This document shows positions 20,891 through 34,408 of a stretch of DNA of 64,000 nt, in pieces. Location of the stretch: positions 9,796,001-9,860,000 of the forward strand of contig OY727097.1 in NCBI GenBank assembly GCA_963402885.1, written 5' to 3'. Source of the stretch: Antedon bifida (taxonomy: Eukaryota; Echinodermata; Crinoidea; Comatulida; Antedonidae). The position numbers were made by a program, and so were the translations under genes. Position 1 is the stretch's first letter, and each line of letters starts with the position of its first letter. The notes below the pieces were generated by a model, which searched no databases, was not told where the DNA came from, and worked only from the letters and a program-made list of their open reading frames with translations.

Positions 20891-22065
20891 AATTAGACTC
20901 TATGTGTTGTAATTGTTTTTCTTGCAATGTTTGCAAAATTACTCGAAATATTTACACAGGTTTATTATTAGGGCTCATTTTCAAATATAATGACGATTTT
21001 GCATTATTTTTGTATTATACGTATATATTGTATTATACTTACATATGTTATTTTAAATATATATTATATTATTATACTTACATATTGTATTTATTTTTAC
21101 GAGTGAATAAATTATTATCAACTTATGTGATGAAAAACGTGTTGTTGAAGTGAAACGCGTTAATTGCAGACGTCGACGTTAACATTTTCAACAGAAATTC
21201 TACTATTTATTGATTATTCATTTTACATTCAAGTTAAATCGATCGAGTAAATCGGATTTACTGATATTATTTCAGTTTATTGTAACATAACTTTGGTTCA
21301 AACATTTTTTTCATTATAAAAACACTATGTGTCAAAATGCGTTCAATCATCGATTATACCCATTGTTAATGTTGTTTTGGAAAATCTAGATTCGTTGCAT
21401 ATGGTATAATTTCCAATTCCATGATTGTCTGTTGCATTATCACAACACAAAAGAGAGGAATGAAACACTAATTCGTTCAACAGGCCAAACATATTACTTT
21501 GTTGTAAAACCTTCTATCAATAAATTAACACTTCTATTGAATTTTAAATATTCCACGTTTGTGAACTTCCCACGAATTTGGGCCCCTATTCCTTTTACAG
21601 TTCGTAAAGCCTTTGAGGTTTACAAAGAAAGTAAAAGTAAATATGGATATTTAATTTTATTATCATTATATTTTTGGTTTGATAATTATCCCTCCATTTA
21701 GATATTGATTGATTCATTTCATTGAATTTAGACATTGAGTATTGACAGCAGTTTTTCTTGGAATATGAAAGATGAAAAGAAAAAAAATAGACAATTTTTT
21801 TATGTTTGGAGGTAGGTCACTGAACAAACGTAAAAATTAATTGAAATATTACAGTAACGAGCAGTATTTGTTCTTACAGTATCAAGGTGTCGCAAGTTAT
21901 GGGTAATGTACCTCTCAACTGAAATATCAATTTTCTTATACACTATCTTAGCGATAAAAGAAATTCCTAAACAAAAATGTGAAAGACTAATCAAACCAAG
22001 ACACTGAGGACGGATTTCATAAGGAAAGTTGAATAATTATTTTCTATCGTGAGCTTTTCAAGATC
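20891..22065. other. spacer with second copy of a dispersed repeat
   Basis: 21225-21420 matches 13300-13490 (CGGATTTACTGATATTATTT, GATTCGTTGCATATGG). ORFs of 83 and 89 codons here show no family features. Confidence 0.45.
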
Positions 22066-22069
22066 ATTA

Positions 22070-22715
22070 ACGTATTACATAGACAGTTTAAAAGTACACT
22101 ATGCAGAAACTCTGTATTCCAGAACTGGACGGACTAGACTATTATATATGGACGTATCTTAACAATAAGATTGCCACATCCAAATGTTCCGATTATAAAA
22201 CTAATCGTCTATCTTCGATGCCTTATTAATAATGCGAGATACATGAGACCCCCAATCCAAGATAGTTAAATTCAAAGACGGTATCCTACTCATATTATAC
22301 GGCATGGTGTTAATTCCATTAATTTATTACACTATCCGATTCCAAGTACATATTATCATTAGGCGATCTGAAGTTAAAAGCATTTAGGTCTATAACAAAC
22401 GAATTATAAAGTATAGGTCATAGTACCGAACTCTGGGGAACATCAGAAAACACAGGGGAAGACGGTGAAAACTCTCTTCTAAACCTTCCCAACCTTCTGA
22501 GAACGACCCACCAGGAAAGAAAATATCCACTGCAAAGCAGTCACACAGGAGCAATAATGGGACCCGATCAAATGATTTGCGTCAATACTATACGTGGAGG
22601 GCATCGTTAATCAGGGTGGTACTCTTATCATACTGTAGAAGATTTCGGATAAGATCGTTGTACAAAGAACGCCCTTTTACGAAACCATGTTGATTGGACA
22701 GAACCATTATCGATA
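22070..22715 (-). mobile_element. LINE reverse transcriptase remnant
   Basis: The minus strand from 22707 reads 'LSNQHGFVKGRSLYNDLIRN' and then, after a frameshift, 'KSFDRVPLLLL', i.e. RT motifs around QHGF..GRS and FD.V. Further stops follow. It differs from the other LINE pieces in the window. Confidence 0.7.
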
Positions 22716-23752
22716 CATAAACGCATATTATTTTGTGAATTATGAGGATGAAGATGACTGGTCAAAACTCAATGCTTTAACTTTTAGCACTCCAAATATC
22801 GGATAAAAAGGTTGTCTGGGGACCAAAGTGAATGAATTCTAGATTTATTTGCTTATAAATAGTTTTCGATGTATTGAAATATGTGGGCCTACCAAATTTT
22901 CAGGTCTAGCAATAAACAGAAATTTGTAAATTTACGAGAATTGACGAGAATTGACAATGCAGGAAATTTAAAGCACCTGATTGGCTGCCGCGATGGAAAC
23001 TAATTTCAATCAGCTCCATCGGTTAAGCCCACACAATTCTTTTTTCCTGAAGAGTGGAGACATTTGCAGGGATAGTGTCAATTCTCGTGTATAGTGTAGA
23101 AAAGTATCTGTCGGAAACTGCTCATTGTGCTTCATTGTCTACCTTTTGCTCCAATTTATTGCTTGTGGATCTCCTCAGTGTGTTACCAGTCTAAACAATA
23201 TGAGGTATGAGATAACCCTAATTTATAAACTAAGATTACATATAATATAGATATACGCAATCTTAAGCATTTGCTGAATTTAAAATTACACAATTGTGCA
23301 AACATTTCTTTTATATACCGTAGTTTGCAGATATTGAATGCAATACATTAAACATATTTAAGGAAAGGAAACAATTGCTAAATTTTAAAATGTTTACTTG
23401 GAGGTACGGTGGTTTATTAACAGTGCCATAACTACAATAATACTGTATCATCGCAACCAAACAGATAATAAAAACAACGGTAATTGATAGCATAAACATA
23501 GTATAAACCAGAATCAGAATTAAATAAAGGTAACATGTAAACAAGTAGTTGATGCATTATGTTATTCATTATTATTAATCACGCCTAACGACTGTAACTA
23601 ACGCCATCCCAGAGTTGCAAGTGAAAAAAACAATACATGTGGATTTTATTCAAATATATTAATTAATCAACCGAGTATTACATATGGAATAGAAGTCTGG
23701 GCTAGCACTTATTTAACGTATTTACAACCTAAAAGATGTGTATGCGATTTAT
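22716..23752. other. spacer
   Basis: GAGAATTGAC is duplicated at about 22940. No exon or other repeat recognised. Confidence 0.4.
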
Positions 23753-24403
23753 TACTTTTTCTGATTGTATTGGTTCGTCATCTCCATTATTTAAAATGTT
23801 AAAATAAAATAACAATATTAGTTATACTGAAATAGTAAACTTAGCAATTAAAGTAAGTTTCAAGTTCAAGTTTATTGTGTTCGTTGAACCGCAATTTGTT
23901 TTAATCGTCAATAAATAATTATCTAACTCAACTTAATTAATAAACAGGGTTACATTAGGTGGTTAAAATCAGTGCCGAACGTATGAACCAACTTTATATA
24001 CCATTGAGTAAAAATTCTAAAAGTAAAGCGCGATTTACCGAATTTTGCCCTAACGTAAATTTATATATAGATACTAAGATGAAAAACATGTTCTTTAAAT
24101 GTAAACGTAATGTTTTACTATGGACAAAAGTTGGAGATATAAAAATGTATTTAATTTAATTTAATCTATTGATTTTATTTTTTTTTTATTGTGAAGATGA
24201 CTAAATAAATACGAAAGCCCGTTCGGGTCTCTAGTTAATTATTATTTTAAAAGCTGTTATCTGGCGGACGCCAGTTATTATCTGGATCGATCGAACTTTG
24301 TACTTTTTCTGATTGTATTGGTTCGTCATATCCATTATTTAAAATGCTAAAATAACAATATTAGTTATACTGAAATAGCAAACTTAACTTAATTAAAGTA
24401 AAA
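23753..24403 (+). repeat. 105-bp direct repeats flanking another dispersed repeat
   Basis: TACTTTTTCTGATTGTATTG and the following 100 bp occur at 23753 and again at 24300. Between them, 23885-24020 matches 28888-29020 (AACAGGGTTACATTAGGTGG; TTTATATACCATTGAGTAAA). The 66-codon ORF at 23959 lies in this repeat and is not supported as a gene. Confidence 0.6.
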
Positions 24404-25743
24404 AAATGAGAAAATAAAAAATGTACAACATAATTACAAATTACTGATTGCAATTAGGCCATACCAACAAATGTACAATTATATAAATGGAAAATTAAAG
24501 ATACAAAAAATTGTGAAATTAAATTAATTGTTAAAGTATGTGAACTACCAGAAGATGAACATGTGTTTTTAATCTTCTGGTAAATATAAATTCTGTCAGT
24601 ACTACTTTAGGCAGCCTCTATTTAATTGAATAGTAATTCGAACATTATAATTAAATGCCACGAAAAAACTCCAATGGTTCTTAAATTGTAGGCACTTTGT
24701 GTACTAACCATTGATCATTATATGAATGAAAACTTGTTAGCATTTAGATTAGTATCGCGACAACAGAAACACGTAATGCTATAATGATCAAAATACTGCT
24801 TATTTTGATGTACACTCTCACGAAGGATAATATTAATATAAATTGATACACAATTCATCATTTTAATCATAATTAATGTTATGATAAAGCAATTTTCAGT
24901 TATTTTTAGTTAAAAGGTATAATATATAAACTGTCAAATTCTAATCGACTTTAAGGATATTCGATTCAATCAAATGGTTGCCTTTTTCAATGTTTATTTC
25001 CGATCGATACTCTTTAAAATATTTAATAATATACAATAACATTATAAAAAGTATACTGTTGTTATTCCTAATACCACACTATAGTTGTGATGTTATGTAA
25101 ACGTCAAGAAACAAGTTTATTTTGCGTAAAAACCTAAAGCAGTGCTTTATATGGCTTTTAGAGTTTTGTAAAATTACTCATTTGCTATAATTAAAGAAGT
25201 GATTATTAAAGGAAGGACAAAAGAATGTAATACAGGGTACTGTACACCAGATTTGTATAAGTGAACAGTCGTCCCTTCAACCTGTTTCGCTGTGCGAAAG
25301 TTTAATGCGCCCTCATACATAAGCCAAGTGATGAGATGGGCAATGACAATTTAGTAGAGGTAAAAATGGGAGTCTTGGTGGATGAGTCAACTAACAAGAA
25401 TTGTAATCATCTAAACTAAAGATTATTTATTAAGAGATGCTAGAACATTGGGCAACAATGATATCATGTACAACAACACAAATGGTTTGAAAATAAAACA
25501 GACTACAAAACAACAAACGATTTCTGAGTTTAGATGTAACACAACAAATTAACAATTAATAAAATTGATATTAATGTCCATCATTGTTATTATGTCTATT
25601 ATGATATTATTACAACCGTTTTGTTCCTTAATCCGATAGTGTAATGTACGTATGAGGTAATGAATGTGGAATTGAATTGAATAAATATAAGGCAGACTAT
25701 AATAGGCAAAGTAGCGTTTAATAATCTCTTTTTTATTCGTAAG
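24404..25743. other. spacer upstream of dCMP deaminase
   Basis: The first exon and promoter of the deaminase gene should lie here or further upstream, but I cannot identify them by eye. No other feature recognised. Confidence 0.4.
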
Positions 25744-28700
25744 CAAACGAAAAATTTTGAAAGACGAAGACTATTTTATGGCGGTAGCGAAGCTGTCTTC
25801 ACAACGAAGTGAAGATCCAAATACTCAGGTAAAATTGTGTTCATTCAACACCAAGTTACAAATTGAAATAATCAATTTTTAGTTCTTCATTAAATTAAGA
25901 ATAATATTTTTTGAAATAAATAATTAAATCTTTTAAGTATTGACAATGATGTCATTAAACTTCATGGGTTATCTTGAATACTGATTTTATATTTAGGTAT
26001 TGGGTTAGTCCCTATTATAAGTGTCTCTTCCATCTGATATTCGTACCCCAGTTATCATTAAGGAGTTAGCAGCTGAAATAACATTTAAACCAATGTGTAC
26101 ATTAAAAAAAATCAAGACAGGCTGTAACAATTAAGAATTAAAATGTGTTTTAATGTTGCTAGGTTGGTGCATGTATCGTAAATAAGGATAAAAACATTGT
26201 TGGGATTGGTTACAATAGAATGCCAGCTGGATGTAAAACATTTTCGTGGGAAAGAAAGAATTCGGACAAGTTAAAGACTAAGCATTTTTACGGTAAATTT
26301 TCTTTTGCACAATTTGTAATTCATAGTACTCTACATACCGAATTAAATTAACGCCCCCATAGGCAGGGCTTGTTATTGCCTGCTTAAACAGCTTGTTAAT
26401 TGGCCCTTGAGAATAAACTTAAAACCTTTAGATATAGTATTGCAATACTTTAACAATCTGTAAATACGTATTAACCATTTTTGGTCGCAATCCCAAATTT
26501 CTTTTTGTGAGTGTGTGTACTGTTAGACATATAAACACATAATATACAAATAAACTGTATTACTGACAGTTGCTTCTCCACGTTTGTATTAATTAATAAT
26601 TATAAAAAAATATAAACGTCGTAGTGGTGTATCGTTACATGTACTTTATAGGTTTATAGGCCTATAAAACATGAACAAATATTTAGTTACTGAGTGGATA
26701 AAGAATATATTTAAAAATTGTTCCTCTTTGTACCCATCCTCTTCCCCATCCCTCAACTGGGTTTGTTTAAATGAGTCCAAATCAAAAAAAAATCATTTTG
26801 TGTGACAAGTTTCTCTTCCCAGAGTGCTAAATTTAGTTGACTACATAAATCATCGTGTCAGAAAACTGGGATTCGGCAAACAGTAGACAGCATGCAAACT
26901 AGGTTTTGTCAAACTGGGTCTTGGCAAACTGTAAGATTGAAAATTATCTTCATTCATTATTTAGTTACATATTATGACTGGTAGAGTTCGGATCAAATGA
27001 GTATATTACAGAGTATACAGTGTAAGAACATTTTTAAGACGAAAAACCTTATTCTTCGCAATTTGGGCCTTATGAACCCAGTACTGTATATGGAAAGTGT
27101 TTTTATTTGTTATGTATGCTTTTAAAAGCAGAAGGTAATGAAACGTCGAAAAGCTGCTGTGATATGCTACTGTATTTTGATGGTGGACACAACCTTGGCA
27201 AATCTGTATAGCAAATTATCAATACCGATGTATACAGGCATTTTACAATGTGCTTCATGTTCGACAATCAGGTCGATTCTGCGTTGCATTTTCTTGTGGT
27301 CTTGTTATAGAAGAAGCTCTCATTATCTCGTTATAGAACAAAACAGGAAAAAAGACATAATATGTAGACATTTATCAACTTTGTTTCCATCAAAATCCCA
27401 CCTTAGTGAGCATTTCAGCCGACTCAAAATACAGTTATTGCTGACAATGCAAAAGAAGTGGGTAAGAATATTTTAAATCAATTGCAGGAAAAAAGTTCTT
27501 AAAATATTCTTTAAAAAAGAAGTTGTATCACTGGGCATCAGTCAAGACCCGAGAGGATTTGTAAAGGACAGCTGGATTCACAGGTACCATTACTATTTCA
27601 GAAGATTTTTTTATAGCAACAATTAATAGAGGAGAGAGAGGTCCTATTATACAGGTGTGTGTTTTCTACTCTTATTCAGTCTCCACCCACCATTCACCAC
27701 CCGGTCTCTTTTGTTGTATTTCTTTTATTCCTGTCAACCCAGGCAGCACTTTGTCAGTTCTTATGCTATGACTTTATCCAAATTCCTTCACTTGCACTGA
27801 TGAAGGGCTAGTGTTGCCCGAAAGCTCTGCCAATTTTTCTTGCTTTTTTACTTTATCGTTTTGATTTAGCTTTTCGCTTTTTTTTTGTATCTCCATTGAG
27901 ATCCAACCACTGATACCCACAGCATTGTCATTTTTTCAGTAATTTGCCTTTGGATTTATATATATATATATAAACAATAAAAAGCAAAACTATTTACAGT
28001 ATATTTCACTTATAATTTTCATCGTTTGTAACGTACGTTTTCTCTATAAAAAATATATTATTAAATGAATGTTAACAAATAAATATTAAATTTAACGATT
28101 ACAATCAATGGTCATTTTTATTGGCACACATTTCTCCGAGACCTGTAAATTTGAAAAAATATAAAAATATTCACACCGCAAAAGCATACCATTGCGCCAT
28201 CAAATCGGTAAGAAGTAAGCCAAGCTGGGTACGAGTTGGCATGGGTACGGGGGGGGGGGGGGGTACGGGCTGGTTTGGGTATGGGTTGACCAGCACCCAG
28301 GAGTGTTGACAAAGTGCGAGGTATGCGAGGCACGCCAAATATTTAATAAAGTTTATTTGTATAATGTGCGTTTACATATAATATAACAGTAGGGCCTACT
28401 CACACTCACAGTAATACGTTCATTTGTAAATGTGTTTATATATCTAACAGTATCCACACTCACAGTAAATTCAAATGGCGACCAAAAATGGTTAATTACG
28501 TATTTACAGTAATGTCCAAAGTATTGAAATACTATATCTATATAGGTTTTAGGTTAATTCCCCAAGGACCAATACATTTACCTACAGCTGGTGGTACTTG
28601 TGTTAAACCAAAGAGTTATATTGGAATGTTCCATACATCGGAAACCAATACATTTGTATAAACGTATATTAAATCTATCAAAATAATATTTTTTAAAGAA

Positions 28701-29615
28701 AATCGGTCTGTCTTCAACATTATGATGCTGTACTCGAGCTGTTCAACCAGTTTTCAGCTATTAAAAACAATTATCGTAGGAGGAGATAGGAAAATGCGAA
28801 GCATCCTCGCATTATTGTGTGCGGGTATTTTTCAAGAAAGACATCCATTAGACAGTGTATACCACGATCGGAAACCACCCCGGGCAAATCGTTGAACCTA
28901 AATTCGTTTTAATGTCATTAACTAATTATTATCTAACTCAATTTAATTAGTAAACAGGGTTACATCAGGTGGTTAAAATCAGTACCGAACTTTATATACC
29001 ATCGAGTAAATATTCTAGAATGTCAAATTGTTTATTCATAGATAATGAAAGAGTTGGTCAAAAGGATTTCACAGAATTAATTCAATACAACAATAACGTA
29101 TTTATATCAAACATTTCTCGGAATAGAAATAGATTGTAAAATTGGTAAAAAAACAAACATGTTAAACGTATACAAACAACAATTGATAACATCAATATAA
29201 TGTATAAATTGATCAGTCATGTTGTACCTTGACCACAAACTAAAATAACAAATTGGTTTACTAAACTGTGTTTACATTTTACGAATTTCGCAACATTTCT
29301 GCGTACCCCATTAACTCACAAGTTATTTTACTTATTCTATTTTCAGTATGCCACGCTGAATTAGATGCCGTAATAAACAGGAACTCAGCTGACTTAAAAG
29401 AGTGTACACTGTACGTCACCTTGTTTCCGTGCAACGAATGTGCAAAGATTATTATCCAATCTGGGATTACGACTGTCAAATACCATTCTGATCAACACAA
29501 AAGGAGAAAAGCAACAAAAGCCTCGAAAAAAATGTTGAAGGGAGCTGGTGTAGAGTGCAGGCAAGTACCAAAATTCATATCTGCAGCTGAATTGGTGTGG
29601 AGGTTACAGGGGTGA
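25744..29615 (+). CDS. DCTD: deoxycytidylate (dCMP) deaminase, 5' exon not found
   Basis: Exons 25744-25828, 26163-26292 and 29347-29615 join in frame and give 160 aa that follow dCMP deaminase from the 'DEDYFMAVAKLSSQRSEDP' block to the stop. The enzyme converts dCMP to dUMP, supplying thymidylate synthase. Visible motifs: 'VGACIVNKDKNIVGIGYN' with 'RMPAGC' (substrate loop), 'CHAELDAV' (zinc His and proton-shuttle Glu, split across intron 2) and 'FPCNECAK' (two zinc Cys). The vertebrate enzyme is about 178 aa, so roughly 20 N-terminal residues, encoded upstream, are missing; Met in 'FMAVAKL' (25778) is a less likely start. The C-terminus is basic (KRRKATKASKKM). Intron 2 is about 3 kb and holds retroelement repeats. 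No disabling change seen. Confidence 0.85.
27735..27972 (+). mobile_element. retroelement 3' repeat, copy 1 (Penelope-like?)
   Basis: About 220 bp from TATGCTATGACTTTATCCAA to CAGTAATTTGCCTTTGGATT, ending in a (TA)n tract, nearly identical to 61732-61940. Both contain a hairpin flanked by hammerhead-core sequences. Similar sequences often terminate Penelope-like or related retroelements; that assignment is from memory of the pattern and is tentative. Confidence 0.6.
27797..27823 (+). ncRNA. hammerhead-ribozyme-like core, copy 1
   Basis: CTGATGA (27797-27803), a GGGC...GCCC stem with a 7-nt loop, then GAAA (27820-27823): the conserved core order of hammerhead ribozymes around stem II. I could not draw convincing stems I and III or a cleavage site, so catalytic activity is unproven. 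Confidence 0.35.
28888..29020 (+). repeat. dispersed repeat, second copy
   Basis: Matches 23885-24020 in the same orientation. Lies in intron 2 of the deaminase gene. Confidence 0.6.
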
Positions 29616-30439
29616 ACCGAAATTCATCATAGCTACTGTACTAAATGCATTGACGTACATTATTTTGTCTCTTAGTGAGACATCCACGTAGTTTGTCCCC
29701 TCATTGACGGCACTGACTATGTCATACTTTTTTCAATTTCTAATAAATTATGTTGTATTATTTATTTTTACAGCCCATTTCAACCATCGAGGGTCAGAAT
29801 CTCAGTTAATTTGAAACAAAAAAAATAATGTCTTGTGTCAAAATGAGAGAGCATGGGCATAAATGTAGGTTATAAATATTCATGAATATACATTCCTCCG
29901 GAACAACAGAGGGAAATGGTGAACCACGATGATGAAGTCACTAAACACGTGAAAGTTGGATAGACAAAAGCGGATCCCCTGGTTTTGTATGTGGTAGAGA
30001 GGTAAAGTATGTTCAGAATTGTGTAAAAATCATATAGCACATACAAAATAGCAGTAATTAAGAAAATATTTACAACGCCTCTTACAATCAGGTATAGAGA
30101 TATAAATCTGAACACATTTTGTATCTAAATTTGTATTACCTAAAAAGAACATCTTTTAAACATGAACTTTAGCAAGTACAAGTAAAATAGGACACAAGGC
30201 CAAAGTATATCTTTCGCACAGTTGGCCTAAACTCTAAACCGATTGTCGATGTTTTCTTTACTCCGCTCAAAATCCAATCTATTTAACAACACTTTTCGAA
30301 AATGTAATTGCGTTTGAAATTTAAGTACGCCAAACTGAGAAAGTAAGAACAAGAAAGTGTATAAGCGTTAAGAAAGTGTATAAGCGTAAACAAATTAACG
30401 GCGGCACAAACGGTTTATTATGAATTATTGAAATGAACT
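29616..30439. other. 3' flank of dCMP deaminase and spacer
   Basis: Candidate poly(A) region near 29742 (TCTAATAAATTATG). Nothing else recognised. Confidence 0.4.
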
Positions 30440-30449
30440 TTTACTTTAC

Positions 30450-30700
30450 TAATTACTTTTTTAAATGTTTGATTTTTTTGTTGCATTCTAAATAGTAGGA
30501 AATAGAGATTCAAGGTTTTGGGGAAGTTGATTGTATAGGCTACTATAAATTGAAGAGCTAAATATTGAAATGAACATTAGATAGAGGTTCACTAACACTT
30601 TTAAAATGTATGATTTTTTGTTTTTCATTCTAAATACAGTAGTAGGAAATAGAGATTCAAGGTTTTGGGAAAGTTGATTGTATACCTATACTAATAGCTT
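30450..30700 (+). repeat. tandem duplication, about 90 bp x2
   Basis: GTAGGAAATAGAGATTCAAG with its flanks occurs at 30497 and 30641. The units are about 140 bp apart and slightly diverged. Confidence 0.65.
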
Positions 30701-31019
30701 ATAATATAACATCATCATCTTTAATTTGTTAAAGACTGTTGGATGTAATTCTTGTAATTCTAAATGTGATCCGTTTTCACTTTTCACAAAATAAACGGTT
30801 ATACTAACCAAAAACCCATTGGTTGGCAGCCATATTTGATTATTTTTTTCTTTACTAATTACAGTGTTTTCAGGTTAATAATTTGTTTTTAGAGTACAGC
30901 TTCTATGCTAGTTATAACTTAAGACACATATGATTTGCCTTAACCATGTTAGTGCAGTTACAATGCGTGTATCTGTCAAAGAAGTATGCCTAAAACTACA
31001 ACCAGGAGTTGACAAAATG

Positions 31020-31625
31020 CAAAGCTCGACGTTTCGATCAATATGCATCATCGCCTAAAACGTCTAAACAACAGCAGAGCAAGCGGAGAAGATGAACTAC
31101 TAGGAGAACTACTGAAATATGGATCGGACATCTTAGCACCAATCATTACAAATATATTCAATCAAGATTTCGAAAAACAAGAACCATAATAGCACTTTAA
31201 AAACCGGGAAAGGAAAAGGACCACTCGGGAACATCACCATAAAAAACTGCTTATCAATAGCATTAGATAGAATAAGCGATAAAGTGGATAAATACCTAAC
31301 ATTAAGTCAAAGCGGTTTTAGAAAAAGAAGGAGTACCAGTGATATAGTTTTCACGCATAAATGGCTAATAGCAAAGACATCGATTGAGAAATTAGACATT
31401 CACGTCACGAATAGATAAGCCAAGTGCCTTTAATGCCATTCGCAGAGGAGAAATACTTAACATCTTAAAAGACATAATAAACAAAGACGAAATGCGAATT
31501 GTAAGATAATAATTCAAACAAAATTGGGCCGTAATTAAAATAAAAGGAGCGACAGAGAATCTAATATTCGAAAGCATTCCACAAGGAGACAGTTTGAGCC
31601 CACTGCACTACTATTCACAGTCTAT
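31020..31625 (+). mobile_element. LINE reverse transcriptase remnant
   Basis: Consecutive frames give 'RASGEDELLGELLKYGSDIL', 'LTLSQSGFRKRRSTSDIVF' and 'SIPQGDSLSPL', i.e. RT motifs in the right order (ASG.D, QSGFR..RST, IPQGD.LSP). Several stops and frameshifts. Confidence 0.75.
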
Positions 31626-32049
31626 CTTCTTCGCGGGCTTAGGAATAATAAATGGTAAAATATAAGATTTGACATCCCCTTGGGAATGATATTTTTCTCG
31701 AGGGACTATATATTTCCCGAAGCAAAGTTCTGAGATTTCACCTCTAAGCAGGTAATAACTGTATATTGTTGAAGCAAATTGGATATATAGCAAAACAATT
31801 TAATACCAAAATAAACTAGATTCTAGAATAGAATAGAGGGTCATTTTTCTACATAAATATATAGTCTAGATGAGAAAAAAGATAGACAGAAAAGGCACTC
31901 TACCTTCCTCCAAACACATGCATTCCGTGAGAGCTTCGGATATTAATATTTCGCCTTGCCCTCGTCAATTGCCTTCCAATGTATTCTGGCTGTAGCATAC
32001 ATATAAGTTAATATACTGATACGTTTCCACATTATTAAAAGACATATAT

Positions 32050-32480
32050 TAAAAATTCCTCTAATATGTGGTAATGTATCCTCTTTGTATTTCTATCTTT
32101 CTTAGTGCTTCAAACATATTATCTTTGTCTTCTATTGAGTTAAATTCTTTCTGATATCCAGACACGTTATATTCGGTCCGTTCACTTCCATTGGCCTGTT
32201 CCATACAACGGCCTGACAGACACTAACCGTATGCAAACACATTCCATCCTATTTAAACATATCAACATGTGAGCAAATATGCTAATTAATAATTGTGCGT
32301 CACACAAAAGATCAAATGTCACAACTTCTATACAACCTATGCAAAGATGGAGTTGATTTTCATTGGATTTTTAGTATAATCTGAAAACTTTCTTCTGAAA
32401 TCTGTCTTCTCGGTTGATACATTTCTAGTTGGTCTTTGATTCTATTGCCCATACATTCCAATAATTCTTTTATCTATATA
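32050..32480 (-). mobile_element. LINE RT remnant, opposite orientation
   Basis: The minus strand reads 'GNRIKDQLEMYQPR' near 32440 and, after a gap, 'YQKEFNSIEDKDNMFEALRK' (32170-32100), which fits RTE-type RT (DY.KAFDSIEH....ALRK). Broken and partly deleted. Confidence 0.65.
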
Positions 32481-33194
32481 GTTTCCTCTATTTTTCATAA
32501 TTTGAGTGGGATTTGGTTGTGTTACACGATTTTGTTTGTATACACTAAACGCTGTTTGAAAAATGGCAGACGTTTCGCCGCATTCATGCCTATACCAATA
32601 TTCACATCTGGTTATATTCATTAATATTTCTACCCGTTTTCCCACTCACCTTCTTCCAAATAATGCAGGGCTTTTCCGCGCCATCCAAAATCAGTGACAC
32701 GCAATAAAGTAAAATGGTGCTCCTCCTCAGTTTAGGCTGAACTCAAGAATTCCTCCGCGTTTAAAACTATCACGTGTAGAAGAAAGCTAGTTGATACTTA
32801 CCACCGATCACCCTTAATGCAGTAGACTAAACAACACCACGTATTGGTGTTAAATTAAGCAAGCGATATGTAGCGAGTAATAAAATTAATGTGGGAAAAA
32901 TATAATATTAACAAATATTTCAAAAAATCAATTGTACATTTGTTATTTAAAGGTTTTGCATAGTAACTACAGCTGGATTGGAATAACCGAAAACAAACCA
33001 TAAACAACACGATACAATTATTTAGAGGACTTTTATAAATGGGCTTTAAAGTAAACGATCATGTTTTGATGTTTATTATTGTTGTCAACATAAGTATGGT
33101 ATTATTTACTCATGGTTCAAACCATTTTTATACACCCATATTCAAACTAAGTATGTATGTATATAAACATTATCAATATTATCATTTTACAAAG

Positions 33195-34408
33195 CGCCCT
33201 CAGTAGACAATAAAATTAGAAAGCTGTCACTTGGACCGAGAAAGTTTTCTTAAGTGTTCATTTGTGATCGAGAGGATATTCTAATAGTGTGGCCTACATA
33301 AAGTAACTTGGAACATGTCAATTAAATCGATTGCTATGCTACTTTTTGTGGCGTCTTTCGCTAGCGCGTCATCTCGTGGATCAAGTACGCACTCAGACTT
33401 TGGTGGTATGTGATATTCTTTTTTAATAGTGTTTATTTGTTACTACCGAATAATTTATTTAGAATAGAATTTATAAAGAAACAAAGAAAGAGATAAGATG
33501 TCAGGTAAGACCAAACAAGTGCTACTTGGTCATCTTGTTCAATTATGGAGTTGCCTACCGTACCTAGTATAGAAAGTTTGTTTTGGATTATCAGATTTCC
33601 ATTCGTAAATAAGTATGTTAGTGATTGTCCCAATACAGTAATAATGCTGACGTTTTCATTGTAAAATACAGATAAATAAGTTCAATGGAGAATAAATAAA
33701 TTAGAAAAAGAATATAGGTCTACACATATCATACAGTATATCATGTACGGTGTAAATTACCGGTACTTTATTAAGAAAAGTTACATTAATATGTTTATTA
33801 ATAGGAAATGCCACGGTACAAACAAGCAATAAAAGTGAAGAGAGGAGGAAAGAGAATAATAGCAGATTGTATTCTTTTATGAAAGAAATCCTGAAAATAT
33901 TTACATAAACCATTAATGTAAAAACACGAATGACAAACTACGTGGACTTATTTGTGTTTGATTTGAACACATAAATAAGACAGTTTCCTAATACCGAAGC
34001 TCTCCTATAATACCGGTACTATATTATTCTTAGGCAATTATAGGCTATCGTGAATTTAACGCATGTGCAGTATTTTACGTGAGTCAACAAAGTATCTTTA
34101 GCGTCCAACATTGTTACAGTAAGCATACCGCCGGTAGGCCTACAGATGCGGATATTACATATTTCAACAGCAAAGATTCTTGCCTCGATAATGTTTAAAC
34201 CATGTTTCAGAAACTAGAGGTGATATGTACCTATTTCAGATAACGTGTGGACAGGACAGACATGATGCTTCCTTACATTACATTGGTTTGAAAGGGCCTT
34301 CGATTCGAAAAGGTTTTTCTTTTCAAAATTAGCTAAAGATGATTCTTTTAAAATTAATAATAATTAAGGACAGGTTTACTTAAATTTTAGTTATCACCAA
34401 GGCAATCT
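33195..34408 (+). repeat. source copy of the protease 5' segmental duplication
   Basis: Promoter region, exon 1 and first part of intron 1 of the protease gene, matching 18776-19873 about 14.4 kb upstream. The duplication stops where the 34406-34550 element begins. Confidence 0.8.

Noticed and set aside
27138..27476. 112-codon ORF in dCMP deaminase intron 2
   Set aside because: No recognisable domain or splice support; surrounded by repeats. Possibly transposon-derived but not supportable.
28118..28333. Pro/Gly-rich ORFs on both strands
   Set aside because: Created by a G-run and GGTACGGG-like simple sequence; no homology visible.
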